Source: Diploptera punctata
Taxonomy: Eukaryota; Arthropoda; Insecta; Blattodea; Blaberidae
DNA: 64,000 nucleotides
NCBI GenBank assembly: GCA_030220185.1
Contig: JASPKZ010007425.1
Span: 1-64,000, forward strand
Reading direction: 5' to 3'
Positions 31,948 to 44,305 of this stretch are shown here, one piece after another. Both the position numbers and the translations under genes were made by a program. Position 1 is the first letter of the stretch, and every line of letters begins with the position of its first letter. The notes under the pieces are model-generated. The model was not told the origin of the DNA. It ran no database searches and saw only the letters and a list, made by a program, of their open reading frames with translations.

Positions 31948-32370
31948 TTTCTTCTTCTTCTTCTTCGTTCCAAGTATTAGGCCAAGGCCTGTTACGATCC
32001 TATAGAAAATTTTCCCTTGTGGGAAATTCTCGTATAAGACTTGAAAGCATAATAATAGTCCCTTCGATTGGTTGCTGGCCAAAGGAAGGCAAGACCAGTG
32101 ATGAGGCTGCCATCTTATAGCCTCTGGTCAGGCTTTTCTGAAGAAAAGAAAATAAAGGAAAGAATAAATGGAAGAAAGGAACGACTCCCTAGCCCTCGGA
32201 TGCCCTAATAGCGTCGGGGTCGAAAAAAACAAGAGTTAACCAAGAGAGGTTAGATAGTAAAGTTAAAAGAGTGCAAAACACAAGTAAGTGGAAGAAATGT
32301 TTTGCACAGCTTGGGCACCTTGTGGTCGCCATCCACATATCCCCTAGATGAGGACCCCTGAGGGGAGGGT
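31948..32370 (-). repeat. Dispersed repeat with (TTC)n end, longer copy
   Basis: Begins (TTC)n then GTTCCAAGTATTAGGCCAAG and CTGTTACGATCCTATAGAAA; this end recurs at 60394-60457. The minus strand would read as a retroelement 3' end with a (GAA)n tail. No ORF or tRNA-like head seen; could be a LINE 3' UTR. Confidence 0.6.
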
Positions 32371-33009
32371 ATAAGTTTGGCTGTGACTATATCTATTTTA
32401 GTTTATTATTTTAAATATTATGGTTTAGTAGCCACCAAGATCTGAATATGATACCTCCAGAATACGGGCCTTTAACGCTAACGCTTGAGTCAACTGGGTC
32501 ATATTACTTTTCAGTATAATATACGGAGCAACTATAGTTTCAGTTATCATGTGGAATTATTTAAGCGGCAAGAGATTACACTATCTGTCTTGAAAATTGT
32601 GCTTGTGTGTTCAAAGTACTTAAAAGTCTCCTATCAATAGAGAGACATGTTTGAAAACTTTCTCTTCGTTTTTGGATGAGATGTGGAATGAACTTACACT
32701 GGGCGCAGGATGACATCACTGGTCTTTCACATCATCTTAAAACTAAAGGATTCAACAATAAGGACAATACGTTTTTCGTAAACAGGTCTCCAATTTTCTT
32801 TCTCACTCTGTTTTCATTATCGCTACACTCCAACCTGCAAATACCAGACCTTCCTCCAGTGCTGAACACTCATATGGAATGGCTAAACTGATAAGTGAGA
32901 ATGTGTTCCGTAAGTTCTCTAACATTGTCTTCACTTTGTGATCACTTCCCCTTCAACGTTGCTGAAGCTTTCAGTTATCTTGCGGTCAGTGTAATAACTA
33001 ACCAACTGC
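32371..33009. other. Unassigned AT-rich DNA
   Basis: Nothing recognised. Confidence 0.5.
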
Positions 33010-34390
33010 CACTTCGTAACCCGAAGAATGATGGAGATGCGGACACAAGCTCCCCATAACCCCTATCCTGAGCTACTATACTCTAATTTTTTCCTGTATA
33101 ATTCACTCCATCAAATCAACATTATTGTTTTTCTCCCATTTAATTCTTGGTGCATCTACTATACTGTATCCGAGCAATTTCTCATTGTATTGAAAACAAA
33201 CTTCCATAAGGTTTTATACCGCCGACTCCATATACTGGTGCTACTTTTACCCGCCATATGAATGAATTGTCTATGGAAGTGTCAATCGTAGAAACATTTT
33301 TCTTAGGCAACATCTATTTTAAGGGAAATAACACTGAATACAAGATGAAGATAGTATCGATAATTAGTAAATTCCGTCTTATTTATTTTGACAAAAAATT
33401 ATATATGGACTCACCTAAACGGACGTTTGCTCTTTTTTCATCATCCCGATAGATATACTTTATTTGCAATTCCATTAGGAGGAGAATATATGCGTCATGC
33501 TGACCTATTTTTACCGCTTTGTCAATAGCTAATATAGGTATTTTTGACTGAACGGTTTGAAAACATTCAATATATATATATATATTTCGCTTTGCAAAGG
33601 GTTTCCTTTTCGATACTTCAAAAATGTATAGAAAAGTCAGCCATTTGAAACAATTGAAGTTCTAATGTATTCTGCATTGCGCATGCATATGAATTAAACA
33701 ATGAAATTATGAAGTGCTTATTTATCTAATCTATTCAAATTGTATTTATATATTTTTAAATTCTCCCATATAACTTATATAAACATGTGATAGGTAATAT
33801 ATATTTTTATTATTCTATTTTATTTATTTACAGTGTTAGAAAGATAACTACATTAAATGTATTTTTCTTACACTCTTGAAGGCAAAAAGTTATTCGACCA
33901 ATCAAAACACAGTCTAGTTTGTTTACATTACAACTGAAACTTAGCTCGAAAAGGTATTGGCATTATCCATCTGTTTCCTTACAGGAAGTTTCCATGCCCC
34001 TCGTTCATTCCTCAATCGTACCACATGTTCTGTCATTTGCATCTACTGTTTTCATTACACCAGAATTCCATTAATAGGATGGAGGCACTATTACGAAGTT
34101 TTCTTTTTTCGTCTCTTATTTGTTCATCCAACAATTTCCTAGCGATTTATTCTTAAATATTTTAAATATTTTCTCATATCTTAAAGAAATGGACCATGTT
34201 TAATATATTATAACTTAAAATTTGCCAATTTTATAGGTTCTTAGTTTAAAATCTGTTGAAAGAAGTTAGAATGACTAGACTTTCCAGATTTCTGCCTATG
34301 TAGAGGCGTTTAATTATATATTTCTATACCTCATTCCTGTTTATAATTATTGTTCCTAGTTATTTTAACCGCCGCTACTTCAGAATTAAC
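33010..34390 (-). pseudogene. Old, fragmented RTE-type LINE copy
   Basis: Three separated minus-strand patches align in order with the RTE family: 33020-33170 (compare 47395-47520; MRWE-NN-DL-E region), 33950-34075 (HVxRM-NERG-WKL region) and 34308-34390 (the segment around KYLGTIIT, compare 59850-59910). Intervening AT-rich DNA is unaligned. The divergence shows it is much older than 31046-31874. Confidence 0.6.
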
Positions 34391-34948
34391 TCCTTGGCTG
34401 TTAAGTACTAAACACTACTCACAGCTCACAACTCCAGTGTCCTTTGTATTGTCTTACAGTTGTATTATGCATTTTATAAAGTGTACTGATACATGCAACC
34501 GGCGGTTAGCATACATCTATTAAAGCATCATATATATATATGCTGAAGAAATTTGACTGAACAAGGAAAGTGTAATAATAAAAGTTATTTTACTTGCAGA
34601 GGGCTCTGCAATACCAACTTGCTTGTAATGGACAGGGAAATGGCAGTGGTAGTAGGAGAATAGGGAAATTTTATGCTTCCTATATTCATATATGCATGAA
34701 GAACCGGCACCTATGCCCCGGTCAAGTCAATTTTGAATTGCTGAATAGTTTATTCATCATGTATGCCGATGCCGTGTAAGATTAAACTTGTGCCAGACGG
34801 TTCCACAGTAATATTTTTATTTTTCTTACCTGTTCTTATCATGTTCTGTGACATTTATTCAACTGGTTAATAACATAGAGCGGTGCGTGCGAGAAAAGGA
34901 ATACATTAGATACAGGCGAGGACAAATTACGTTCCCCCATGAGACTTC

Positions 34949-35018
<70 letters not shown>

Positions 35019-36990
35019 CACACACACACATACAAAACACACACACACACTAACGCAGTACGTTCTCTCAACATTAGGGAACTATAGTTTAAATGATATA
35101 ATCTGTCATATTTATATGGGTTGTATATCTCGTAAAATGTAACGAAAAAAGAAAAAAAAAGAGTACTTTTATCCGACATATTTCTGTTTTATTTGAAATT
35201 CCAGTATTTTAATAATTCATAGGAACAGAATTATAGTTTTCAATTTCAATTCACTCACGCCATGTACTATTTACTCCTACACAATATTAATAAAATGCAT
35301 TATAAACTTCTGTTGAGGTTTTAGTCGCAATATAAAATTGGCCCTCTACCTGTAAGGCGCAGTCGTTTTCAACTTCATTAAAACATTAAAATTTGTATAT
35401 TTTTTAAATCCAATTCCATCACCAGCTGAAAGACTGTAACACCTTCTGCTGATAATGGAACCGTATTCCGAAACGCTTACAACAAGTTTTAAATGCTTTC
35501 AATTAAGTTGAGAGCTACTTATTGTAAAACGTTGCATTATAGATCCTTGGGTTTGGAATTATTAAGGTCTTGGGTTAGGTCAGTGAAATGGGGACGAGGT
35601 GACTTTCCACTTTGTTATTTGAAACTGAACTTACTAATTTACCTCTATAACTGTGCTGTGAAGTTATATGACTCCTTCTTAAGCTCAGTACAAACACAAT
35701 TACACTCTGGCCACTCTATCTGCGGCTCTGACGTTTAGGTTGTATGAGGGGCAAGGGGAGAAACTCGCCCTCAACTGCCAATAAGAAAATAGTTGAATGT
35801 GAGTGAGCGTCTGCTACAACCAATCACTGCTCTTGACGCCGCTAGTATGTTTTGAGATTACTGCGATGTTGTCGGCTGTATTTCTGCTAACCACGTGGCT
35901 TCAGTTGCTCTTTATTGCAGTACAGAGTGCGTTTGTTTCACTTTTGTGATTGTTAACAATACAGCTTCAGTCCATTATTGTTTTAATATGGCGAGTGGCT
36001 TCTGAATCAAAAAGATAATCGTCTCTTATACGAGTCAAAGCCGAGAATTTATTTATCGGTTGTGATGAGGCAGAAAATTATATATACGAAGATTGTCTTT
36101 CCTCTTGATTAACAACGATAAAGGTAAGATTTATATTTTAACGATAGATGAAGGTTTTTTAAAATAAAACTTATGTTCTTCATGCATTTAACAGAGTTTT
36201 GAAGTGATGTATGGAATAGTTTTTTCGTGAATTTATTAGAATTGTGAATATTTTCGAGAATAGTATGTTCGTAGCAATAAATGAGAAATCTCATATTTTT
36301 GTTTCGTTTTCAATTTCGCGTAATAAAATAAGCATTTATTTCTAATATTTACGTTCTAGATAAACATAAAGTGCTATGATTTAATATTCCGCGTGGTACA
36401 TAAGGCGGTCCCTCCCACTGAACATCCATATCGGCAACACTGTCGTCAAAACTTGAGAGCCGTAGACTGGGCGGCTGCACTGTAGTGTAATTGTGTTACG
36501 ATAATATTGTATTAAAAATTATGTTCCACTTTCCAAGAATAATAGACTGAAATACCGAATACTGAATAATTATAAACAAAATGTTTCTTACCTTTCGTTT
36601 AGTAATTTGTTCTCTATTGTATTTCTTTTCGAAACTTATATATTTTATGTAGGCCTACTATAATTTATACTCTTTAAGTTCATAATTGTATACAAGGTAA
36701 AAAATATATAATTTAATACTGTAATTTACAGAACTGCAAAAACTCTTACTAAACATAGAAGAAACAGGATGAAGAAATCCTAGTACCATACTATCGACCT
36801 ATATAGTGAAAAGTTATGTTTAGTGCCGTAGACAAAGGCGCGGTCAGAAAATATATTTATCTTCTTGAGTAAAATTCAAAATATGTAAATAGGTTGTAAC
36901 AGACTGATTTCAAATTAATCAATTGATTTGGCGTTTACTTGATAATAATTCATATTTATTTAATTAAATAAAAAGAAAACTGGAAGTGTT
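34391..36990. other. Unassigned; (CT)n at 34952-35010 and (CA)n at 35018-35050
   Basis: Composite CT/CA microsatellite; the serine/leucine and arginine/glutamate-rich open frames over it are artefacts. 35750-36130 is less AT-rich and ends in AAGGTAAG, a possible splice donor, but no ORF or homology supports an exon. Confidence 0.4.
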
Positions 36991-37152
36991 ATATGATTTT
37001 CATATTTATTACAATATAAATTCGTAACAGGTGTTTCGGTATTTTGTACCTTCTTCAGATATGAATATTCATTTCTAATCATGTCTGAAGAAGGTACAAA
37101 GTACCGAAACAGCTGTTACGAATTTATATTGTAATAAATATTAAAAACCATA
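36991..37152. repeat. Palindrome with Penelope-like 3' end motifs in both arms
   Basis: 36991-37059 and 37084-37152 are inverted repeats of about 69 bp with a 24-bp loop. Each arm reads outward CTGAAGAAGGTAC-AAA-GTACCGAAACAG (one variant base in the left arm), then TGTTACGAATTTATATTG. CTGA-GA, a short hairpin, then GAAA is the pattern of Penelope-like element ends and of the hammerhead ribozyme core. Confidence 0.8.
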
Positions 37153-38080
37153 TAAAATTTTAAGTTTTAATTTTATTTAATTAAATTATTTGAAATTAGT
37201 TCTAATAATTTGAATTTACTTTAACTTAAAATTCGTAAAAATGTTGGTAGCTCTAAGGTACATTTGGATGAATAGGTTAATGGTGGTCACTATTTGCACT
37301 TCCCATCACCTTTCAAACACAAATATATCCTAATATGAATATTTATTGCAATAAATGAGAGGTGTGGACGGCAGCGAAATGACACTGCTGACAGATTTTA
37401 ATCTCCGTAACAAAAAAACACACCTTCTATTGCTACTGTAATCATATGGACGACGTTAAACTAATATTATACCAAACGTTAATACAGCAGTGATCGATAA
37501 CACTGAGCAACAAAAAACAAACTTTTTGTTGTCTCAGAAAGAACAATATGTTATCTTAATAGTATTTTTTCTCCTGAATTCAAATATGATATCGGTTTTT
37601 CTCCACCACGCAAGGTTTTCGAGAGACAGGAACTTATAATTTCAAACATTTTAATATTTTCTACATTCGTAACTACACAATATTCGAACATTCGGACTCA
37701 CCTAGTAAGTACGAAATTACGATTTTCTGCAATATTTCGCACGTGGTGCATCCCTTTTGATGGTCCAACAATAATCGGCCAGCAAATTAGGATTCCTTGA
37801 TATCTCTTTTCCATAGCTGAAATCTCTTGAGTTAGCTCATTTGGTTTTATTTTACAGTGAACAAATGGACGAAAAAAGTTTAATAAAAAACAACTATTTA
37901 AATCCATTAATTGAAATTGGAATAAAAAAACTGTGGGTGATGGAGAAATTCCGAATGCATTTTTATAACACGATAAAAACATTCATTAAGTACAAATGTT
38001 GATACTCATGAGACAAAAATCATGTTGACCCGTGTAATCATTAAAGAGCTGTTGCGTCATATAATTTTTGTTTAGCTGTA
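37153..38080. other. Unassigned AT-rich DNA
   Basis: Nothing recognised; open frame 37698-37982 (-) has no domain. Confidence 0.5.
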
Positions 38081-38739
38081 AAGGCCGGTATACATTCTAC
38101 GACTTATTGTACGTTTTATAGGACAGGACAAATCCTATCCGATAAAATCTGGCAGGTAAACTGCCAAACGTACTTCTTATCGAGTGGGAATGAAACCCAA
38201 GGTCATATTGAAGAACTGACGGGAGAAGTATCATTTTGAGACAAAGCATAAAATTTGTATTCCGTTTTGTATGTTCCATTTAAACGGTTTTTCTCATGCA
38301 AATGTCTTGTTTCTGTATGTATGATGTTACGAACTCCAGCAATTGACTGTAGCCTGAGGTGTCCATTCGCAAATAATTGCGCCAGTCATCAGGTTCGCCT
38401 CTCAGTTCTTTCAGTAACAGGACATGAGAATACTGACTTCATTTCAGAAGCCATTCCCTTGACCATCTTGTCTTTTTCCTCCTAGTCATTGAATGCTTAC
38501 GAGGGAAAAAAATAAAAGACAGTAACTGGGCTTCCTCCATAATCAAATTAATATCTTTCTCACTTTTAATAAGAAACAAGTAGCTGACAATACAGTACAA
38601 CTCGAGTCTGGATTGGAACAGAGGTAAAAAATGGAGGGGAAAACGTTACTGTGTAATCAGTGGACAAAACGTACGTCTTGTATTCAGTTTTGCATGATCG
38701 ACAAAACGTACAATAAGACGTAGCGTATAAACCGGCCTT
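38081..38739. mobile_element. MITE with 38-bp TIRs
   Basis: Left AAGGCCGGTATACATTCTAC, right complement AAGGCCGGTTTATACGCTAC, both continuing CGNCTTATTGTACGTTTT. Total 659 bp, no transposase; the small open frame at 38255-38485 is not conserved-looking. TSD unclear, so the superfamily is not assigned. Confidence 0.85.
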
Positions 38740-39237
38740 AATTGACTTACAGTTTTCATCAAATGAATGAGCAGATAGTATTTATATCTGTGCTCTATAA
38801 TCTGACGGGCGGGGATCGTTACTTATTTGTCTTCTTACTCTACATTTCAACAAAACCCTATCTCTGTTGTTTGTATCAGTGTTGAGATAATGTCTGTCAT
38901 GTGCTACACGCATTAATTCTGCAATTTATAATACTTTTTGTTTAATTTAGAAACAATTCTAAGTACAAATGTTCATCTGAAATGGATTTTCAGTAATAAC
39001 TCATGAACCTATATGTTTATACCACTAACACCAATTCACCTCTTGTTTCATAAGTAAAACATCCGCCAGTTTAGAGAGCGCGAGGTATACGTATGTTTAT
39101 ATTATGTTATTGCTTAATTAAGAGATAAGTAATCCAATCGTGCAATAATATTTCAAATCTTCGCTCTAATTAAATCAAATTTAAGAAAATGTTATAGTTA
39201 CGCAAGATGTCTGAAACCTCTTAGCTAATGAAGTATA
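38740..39237. other. Unassigned AT-rich DNA
   Basis: Nothing recognised between the two MITEs. Confidence 0.5.
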
Positions 39238-39783
39238 CAGGGTGCTCTAAAATTCCCCTTACACACTTCTAGGACTTATAGGGAGGACTGAGTTGATAAT
39301 AATTACAATGGGAAACCATGTCCGGAAACTTATCGTTTCCGTGCTACAGCCGTTTGAAAACAAGCGTTGCCAGAACGTATGTCACGTGTCTCAACAAATT
39401 ACTGCTTCGAGATTCGTCTAAATCGAAACTTTCCCTATCGAGTATTCTAAAACTATGTGTTTTTTTTAGTCTTTTTTTTTTTAATTTTTAAAACTGAAAA
39501 ATTTGATTGTGGAGGGTGTATTCGCGATTATTTATGCAAGTCATGAATTTAGTTTCTATTTTGTTTATTTGATTATTAATGAGTTGAATTGTAAAAAAAG
39601 TGACGTACTATCTCACACCTCATAATAAATTACTTGTAAAGTGGACGCGTTAAAAGTATGTCTTCAAACGGCTGAAGCGCGGAAACGGTAATTTTCCAGT
39701 TATGGTATCCAATTCTAATTAATATAAAATCAGTCCCCTCTACAAGTCCTAGAGGTTCCTAAAGGGAATTTTAGAGCACCCTG
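39238..39783. mobile_element. Tc1/mariner-type MITE, TA target duplication
   Basis: Termini CAGGGTGCTCTAAAATTCCC and its complement, flanked by TA (39236-39237, 39784-39785). The TIRs extend with similarity over about 120 bp. CAGGGTG ends plus TA are usual for Tc1/mariner-related elements. No transposase in the 546 bp. Confidence 0.85.
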
Positions 39784-39785
39784 TA

Positions 39786-40309
39786 TTTAGTAGAGGAATT
39801 TAACTTCAGGCCTCTAGGGATGAAATATGGATATTCCTATCTCAGATTCACAAAATCTTCAACGGGAAACAAGTTTCAAATGTTGAAGGATTCTTTGGTT
39901 TACATATCAGCATGTCACGGCGTTAACAATCAAAACGTAAATACAATGCTATCTCTACTGTACGTAAACTCGTTTATTATTATGAGTTTGTGATTAAGCC
40001 AATTCCAACGGTAACTACGAAGTACAAATTTACAATGCTTTTTGGTTTAATCAACAGTTCGAAATTAATGGACGTTACTAAAACGTTCATGAAACTTAGT
40101 TGAACTTGTGTTGAAGTGCGCTTGCCGTTTGAAATAGTATTTCCGACCATAGATCCTCGGAATTCTCCGCTTTCATTTGAATTGTTTCAAATATCGTTGT
40201 GGCCATGTAGCCTTAGCGTTCAATTTATCATCATTTCATTTTATTTAAGATTTAGTAAACGCGTGACTAACTTTTGTTCTTACCGCAGATAGAATCTGCT
40301 TGTTCAAAC
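39786..40309. other. Unassigned AT-rich DNA
   Basis: Nothing recognised. Confidence 0.5.
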
Positions 40310-40953
40310 CAGAGTCGAGCAGCATTTAATTACATATTAAATTACAATTACTGTAACTGTGTTAAATAATTGCAATTACTCCTTTCAATTACTGTAACTG
40401 TAATTGTAGATCTCAATTAAAATTACTTCTTGACGCTAAGTAATTCAAATTACATTTACGTTTATTTGTAATAGCAGTAATTTAATTACAAATACCAAAA
40501 TAAAATTGAGTAAGGGTAAAATTGTAAACCTTGCATCCTTCATCACCCGTCTGAAATTCAATTCAAGCCGCATGTTTGTTCTAGGTAATAAAACAACTGA
40601 GCTTAAACTCCTCTCTTAAGAGATAATGACGTCACATTGCAGCTTTACTCCATTTGCTTTATTTATTGTTATGACGATGAAAGAATCCCTTCCCCTTCTG
40701 CCATTTCGGAATTAACGAATTGCTTTTACCTATTAAAAATACTCGTAATTACAGAAATAAAATTAAAATCACCTCTAATTTTAATTGGTAATTGCAATTA
40801 CTTTGGCAGAACCAATAATTATAATCTTGGACCACAGTTAAAATTATAATGTTTCATCAAGTAATTGCAATTACAATTAATTTTATTTATACAATTTCAA
40901 ATTGCAGTAATTGGTAAGTAATTGTAATTCAAATAACATTTTTCCCAACTCTG
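40310..40953. mobile_element. Probable hAT-type MITE rich in AATTAC repeats
   Basis: Ends CAGAGTCGAGCAGCATTTAA and CAGAGTTGGGAAAAATGTTA (right end, complement). The interior is dominated by TAATTGCAATTAC-type direct and inverted repeats. CAGNGTTGGG-like ends resemble hAT MITEs; the expected 8-bp duplication is not clear. Confidence 0.65.
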
Positions 40954-41004
40954 ATTCATTTGTATGTTTTGTAGAAAATTACCAATAATTTTCTTATAAT
41001 TTTC

Positions 41005-41008
<4 letters not shown>

Positions 41009-41078
<70 letters not shown>
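41009..41078. repeat. (AAT)n microsatellite
   Basis: About 23 uninterrupted trinucleotide units; the poly-Tyr minus-strand frame is an artefact. Confidence 0.97.
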
Positions 41079-41079
<1 letters not shown>

Positions 41080-41899
41080 TGAATTTAATGATCCATAAAC
41101 GTTGAAATTGTAACCAAACCCAGAATATTTTACTTTGACGTTATATAAGTTATAGAGAGAAAAATATGAGCATATGATGTTCAAGAATTTGGATTTGTAA
41201 AATGTGTAAAAGCTGTCGCTCGACAATAAGAAACAGATCCACGTCTAACTACTTAAAAAAAATATCAGCAATATAATGTACCGCCTGAATCTAGAGATGT
41301 GCAATTATTTATTTTTGCAACCCCTAGGAAAACAGTAATTAGCCAACCTATACAGAGCTTTGAACTCTAAATAATGTATTAATTATTAGCAGACACTAAT
41401 GATGAAATGTGATGTAGAATCCAAGTGTGGATAAATGTGTTGTCAGATGTTTTAAAGTGAATACCTACCGTGTCATGAGCAAAATGAAAAAAAAAAATCC
41501 AACACGAGTAAATTAGACCAAAAAGTGAACGAGGAACCTGAAAATATTGAATATTAAATAGACACAAATATCCTAACTGCAATTATAAGAAAGTATAATT
41601 TGGATAATCTACTACTAGAATTGTTGATGACACTGCGATTCAAGACCCAATGGGACCAGAATGTTTAAACTAACCTAAACCTTCTGCTTCCCCATGGCAG
41701 TGATGTCTCGGCCTCTAAGGGAAATGAGTACTAGCCATATGTTCTGGGGGTAAAGAGGATCTATACGCAGAGTCGACAACTCTTCTGACATCCTGTGCCT
41801 GTTGTCTATAAAGGTGGTAGCCTTGATCTCCTACTAGATCAATTGGTCTGATAAGGCATTTAATCGGACCACTTGAAGGCAGGAAAAATACAGTAACCG
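41079..41899. other. Unassigned DNA
   Basis: Nothing recognised; a slightly GC-richer stretch at 41640-41880 has no open frame of note. Confidence 0.5.
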
Positions 41900-42262
41900 T
41901 TAAGCGGCCCCTAAACGATCAATATTTACGTCAATATATTGCACAATAATTGACATTGTACAATAATATTAAGCGGCTGTAGATCACATTGAATGATTGC
42001 GCAATATATTGAGCCAATAAAAAATTTAAATTTTTATTCTACAATCTAGTAAATATTGCGTCGTATGTTGACAATATTGCGCAATACTAGTTCAGTTCTG
42101 TGTTAACTGTGTTGGAATAAACACGTTGACTGCACAAGTATCACCCGCTAACTAACGTATTGAGCAATAATATTGCACCGTGTGGGTTGGCCAAGTAATA
42201 CTATTGTAGAAAATACTGTGCAATATATCGACGTAAATATTGATCGTGTAGGGACAGCTTAA
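41900..42262. mobile_element. MITE with about 47-bp TIRs and TTAA borders
   Basis: Left TTAAGCGGCCCCTAAACGAT, right complement TTAAGCTGTCCCTACACGAT, both followed by CAATATTTACGTC-ATATATTGCACA. Total 363 bp. The CAATATATTG motif recurs inside. No ORF. Confidence 0.85.
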
Positions 42263-42989
42263 AGTGGCTAGAAAATGTAGCAAACAATTAATTAAGTACA
42301 AACAATTGTATAACGGAAATAATAGATAATAATTTAAGCTTTAGGGATGAAACAAATGTGGCTATAATTTCAACATTTGTTTTTTGCTTAGAACTCGATA
42401 CAGCTGCGAAAATGAATACAAATTACCATAATGACAGTAATTCTATTAATTTCTTGATAATTCATGTACCCCTTAGTAGAACATGAAATTAATGGACGTA
42501 CTATATTCCAACAAATTCTATAGGACCCCGCGTAGGGGTCTCAAAATATAACTTAATTGTTATTGGACATAATTAACTTTTTCTTCTCATAAGGTATGTT
42601 TGCCTCATATGTTAAAAGTGCTATTGTTGTCACAATATTGAACCTGGAAACATATTTTTTTTTTTCAGAATTTCATACCTATTTCGGTACTCCCTAGACG
42701 TTCGAAAATATTTAAAAAGATGCTTTAAACTTTAGCTAACAATGTTTTAAGAAAACATTCCGAATGATAACTAATTTTGATTCCGCAATAATATAAGTAT
42801 TAGAGGGCGCTAATTTCAAAGTAATCATAAAAATAAACATTAAATTATATTAATTTATATTATATTAATTATATTAATTTATATTAAATTATATATAGGA
42901 CCTTATTAGAATCGAGAAAGCTTTTAGATCCCGCCAATCATGTGATTAAGCTTGATACGCTAGAAAGTATGGGCTTGGCTTAGAGTACG
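42263..42989. other. Unassigned AT-rich DNA
   Basis: Very AT-rich repeated 'ATTAATTTATATTA' at 42839-42895. Nothing else recognised. Confidence 0.5.
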
Positions 42990-43266
42990 AGACAGCAGGC
43001 TATACAAAGTGGGACCATAAAATAAACGAGAAAATTATGGAAGAGTTGGATGTAGAATCTATTATCCACCATGTACAAACTTACCAGAAAAACGGGAAAG
43101 CCCATCTTCAACGAATTCCATCTCATAGAATTCCAAAAGCCATGCTTCATTACTGCCCCAAGGCAAAAGATTGCTGGGACGTACAAAAAAGCGCTGGATG
43201 GAAAATTCTTCTTTGAGACCGTAATAGACCACATGGCCTAATACTTGCATGGAGGATGATGATGAT
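42990..43266 (+). pseudogene. LINE 3' terminal fragment with (GAT)n tail
   Basis: Plus strand reads NEKIMEELDVESIIHHVQTY, QRIPSHRIPKAMLHYCPKG and, after a frame change, GKRLLGRTKKRWMENSSLRP, then TTWPNTCMEDDDDD. The 'R-PK-L-Y-PKGKR--GR-KKRW' C-terminal block and a GAT-repeat end mark the 3' end of a non-LTR element. Confidence 0.75.
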
Positions 43267-43421
43267 GACTTTGAATTTATTTAAATGTGACTTAAGTGGT
43301 AGATCAGAAATTACTAAAATTGTTGTCACATGAAGTGAAATTAAGAACATTGACTATGGAGTACCGCAAGTCAAGTCTTGGAATCCTTCTTAAATCAACG
43401 TACGAAAATTATCATAAGTAA

Positions 43422-43513
43422 TGCCACGAGTGATTTCCAAATTATCGATAAATCCACGACTCACGAAGTGAGGACTGAATTTATCTAGAGAATTTGGAAA
43501 TCAAGAGTGGCAT
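43422..43513. repeat. Terminal hairpin of the Crypton-like element
   Basis: TGCCACGAGTGATTTCCAAA and its imperfect complement TTTGGAAATCAAGAGTGGCA form a stem of about 43 bp with TATCGATAAAT in the arm. The same hairpin is at 53271-53362; it is missing from the 23108 copy. Confidence 0.85.
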
Positions 43514-43984
43514 TTGTTAGGACTATTTAACGAATAAAAGTAAGCTAATTACTCACAAATCATTATTTAAATATAGTTACTTTAAAATATTTATTTATTT
43601 AATGTAAACGGCGATGTTTGAAAACGAATGAGAAACGTTATGTTTCGCTTCTCCATCCACTGCAACAAGATCATATAATGTTATATATTGCGATCTGGCG
43701 TTGGGAAACTTGAAATATCATCGCAATATTGTAAGAATGCACCCTTGTGGAGAAAAAATGAAACACATCAAACTGTATATTATAACCAAAATTATAGGTT
43801 ATTAATTTATTTTTTTAGTAAACAATTCGGTAAAATCATTATTTAAAACACAATTATTGAACACAGAATTATCAAAAAAAAACTCGGCAATATAATTATT
43901 TAAAAACACAATTATTAAACACACAATTGTCAAATTTGTAGTTTAAGGGAATCTTAATATAAAATTATGGAATATTCACCTGAA

Positions 43985-44305
43985 AGGTCCGTCTCCTCAA
44001 CTTAATTAATCATTTAACTGTAGCGCTTTCGGGACTTATCCCATCATCGGCAGGATTCAAAACTGGTGTTTCACTGAAGATCTAGTAGAGGGGGTTGCAT
44101 GTATTGGGTTCGTTTTCGTTTATCAGGCTGTCGTTGTGAGCTGCTTTCATGATTTCCATCTCTTCGAGTACGTTTATCTTCGCTGGATTATTTTCTCTGT
44201 GCATTACTGTTAGGGTGTTTTCAATATTTAACATGCGATGTCCTTCATGGATAACGTGTTTTGCATAGCTTGATTTCCCTTCTGCGTGAATGAACACATC
44301 ATGAA
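43985..44305 (-). pseudogene. Penelope-like element 3' fragment (GIY-YIG C-terminus and 3' end)
   Basis: From 44297 down: HAEGKSSYAKHVIHEGHRML, NIENTLTVMHRENNPAKINV, LEEMEIMKAAHNDSLINE and NEPNTCNPLY, then a stop. 'SYA-H---EGH', '-I--T--V-H', 'LE--EI', 'N-LY' is the C-terminal signature after the GIY-YIG endonuclease of Penelope-like retroelements. Downstream (44012-44058) lies GCCGATGATGGGATAAGTCC-CGAAAGCGC, the hairpin motif typical of their 3' ends. The RT domain is absent: a 5'-truncated insertion in the recombinase gene. Confidence 0.75.

Noticed and set aside
34848..35179. Open frames rich in Ser-Leu or Arg-Glu
   Set aside because: They are translations of the (CT)n and (CA)n microsatellites.
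42839..42900. Matrix-attachment or origin-like AT block
   Set aside because: AT repeats of this kind are frequent in such DNA and there is no independent evidence of function.
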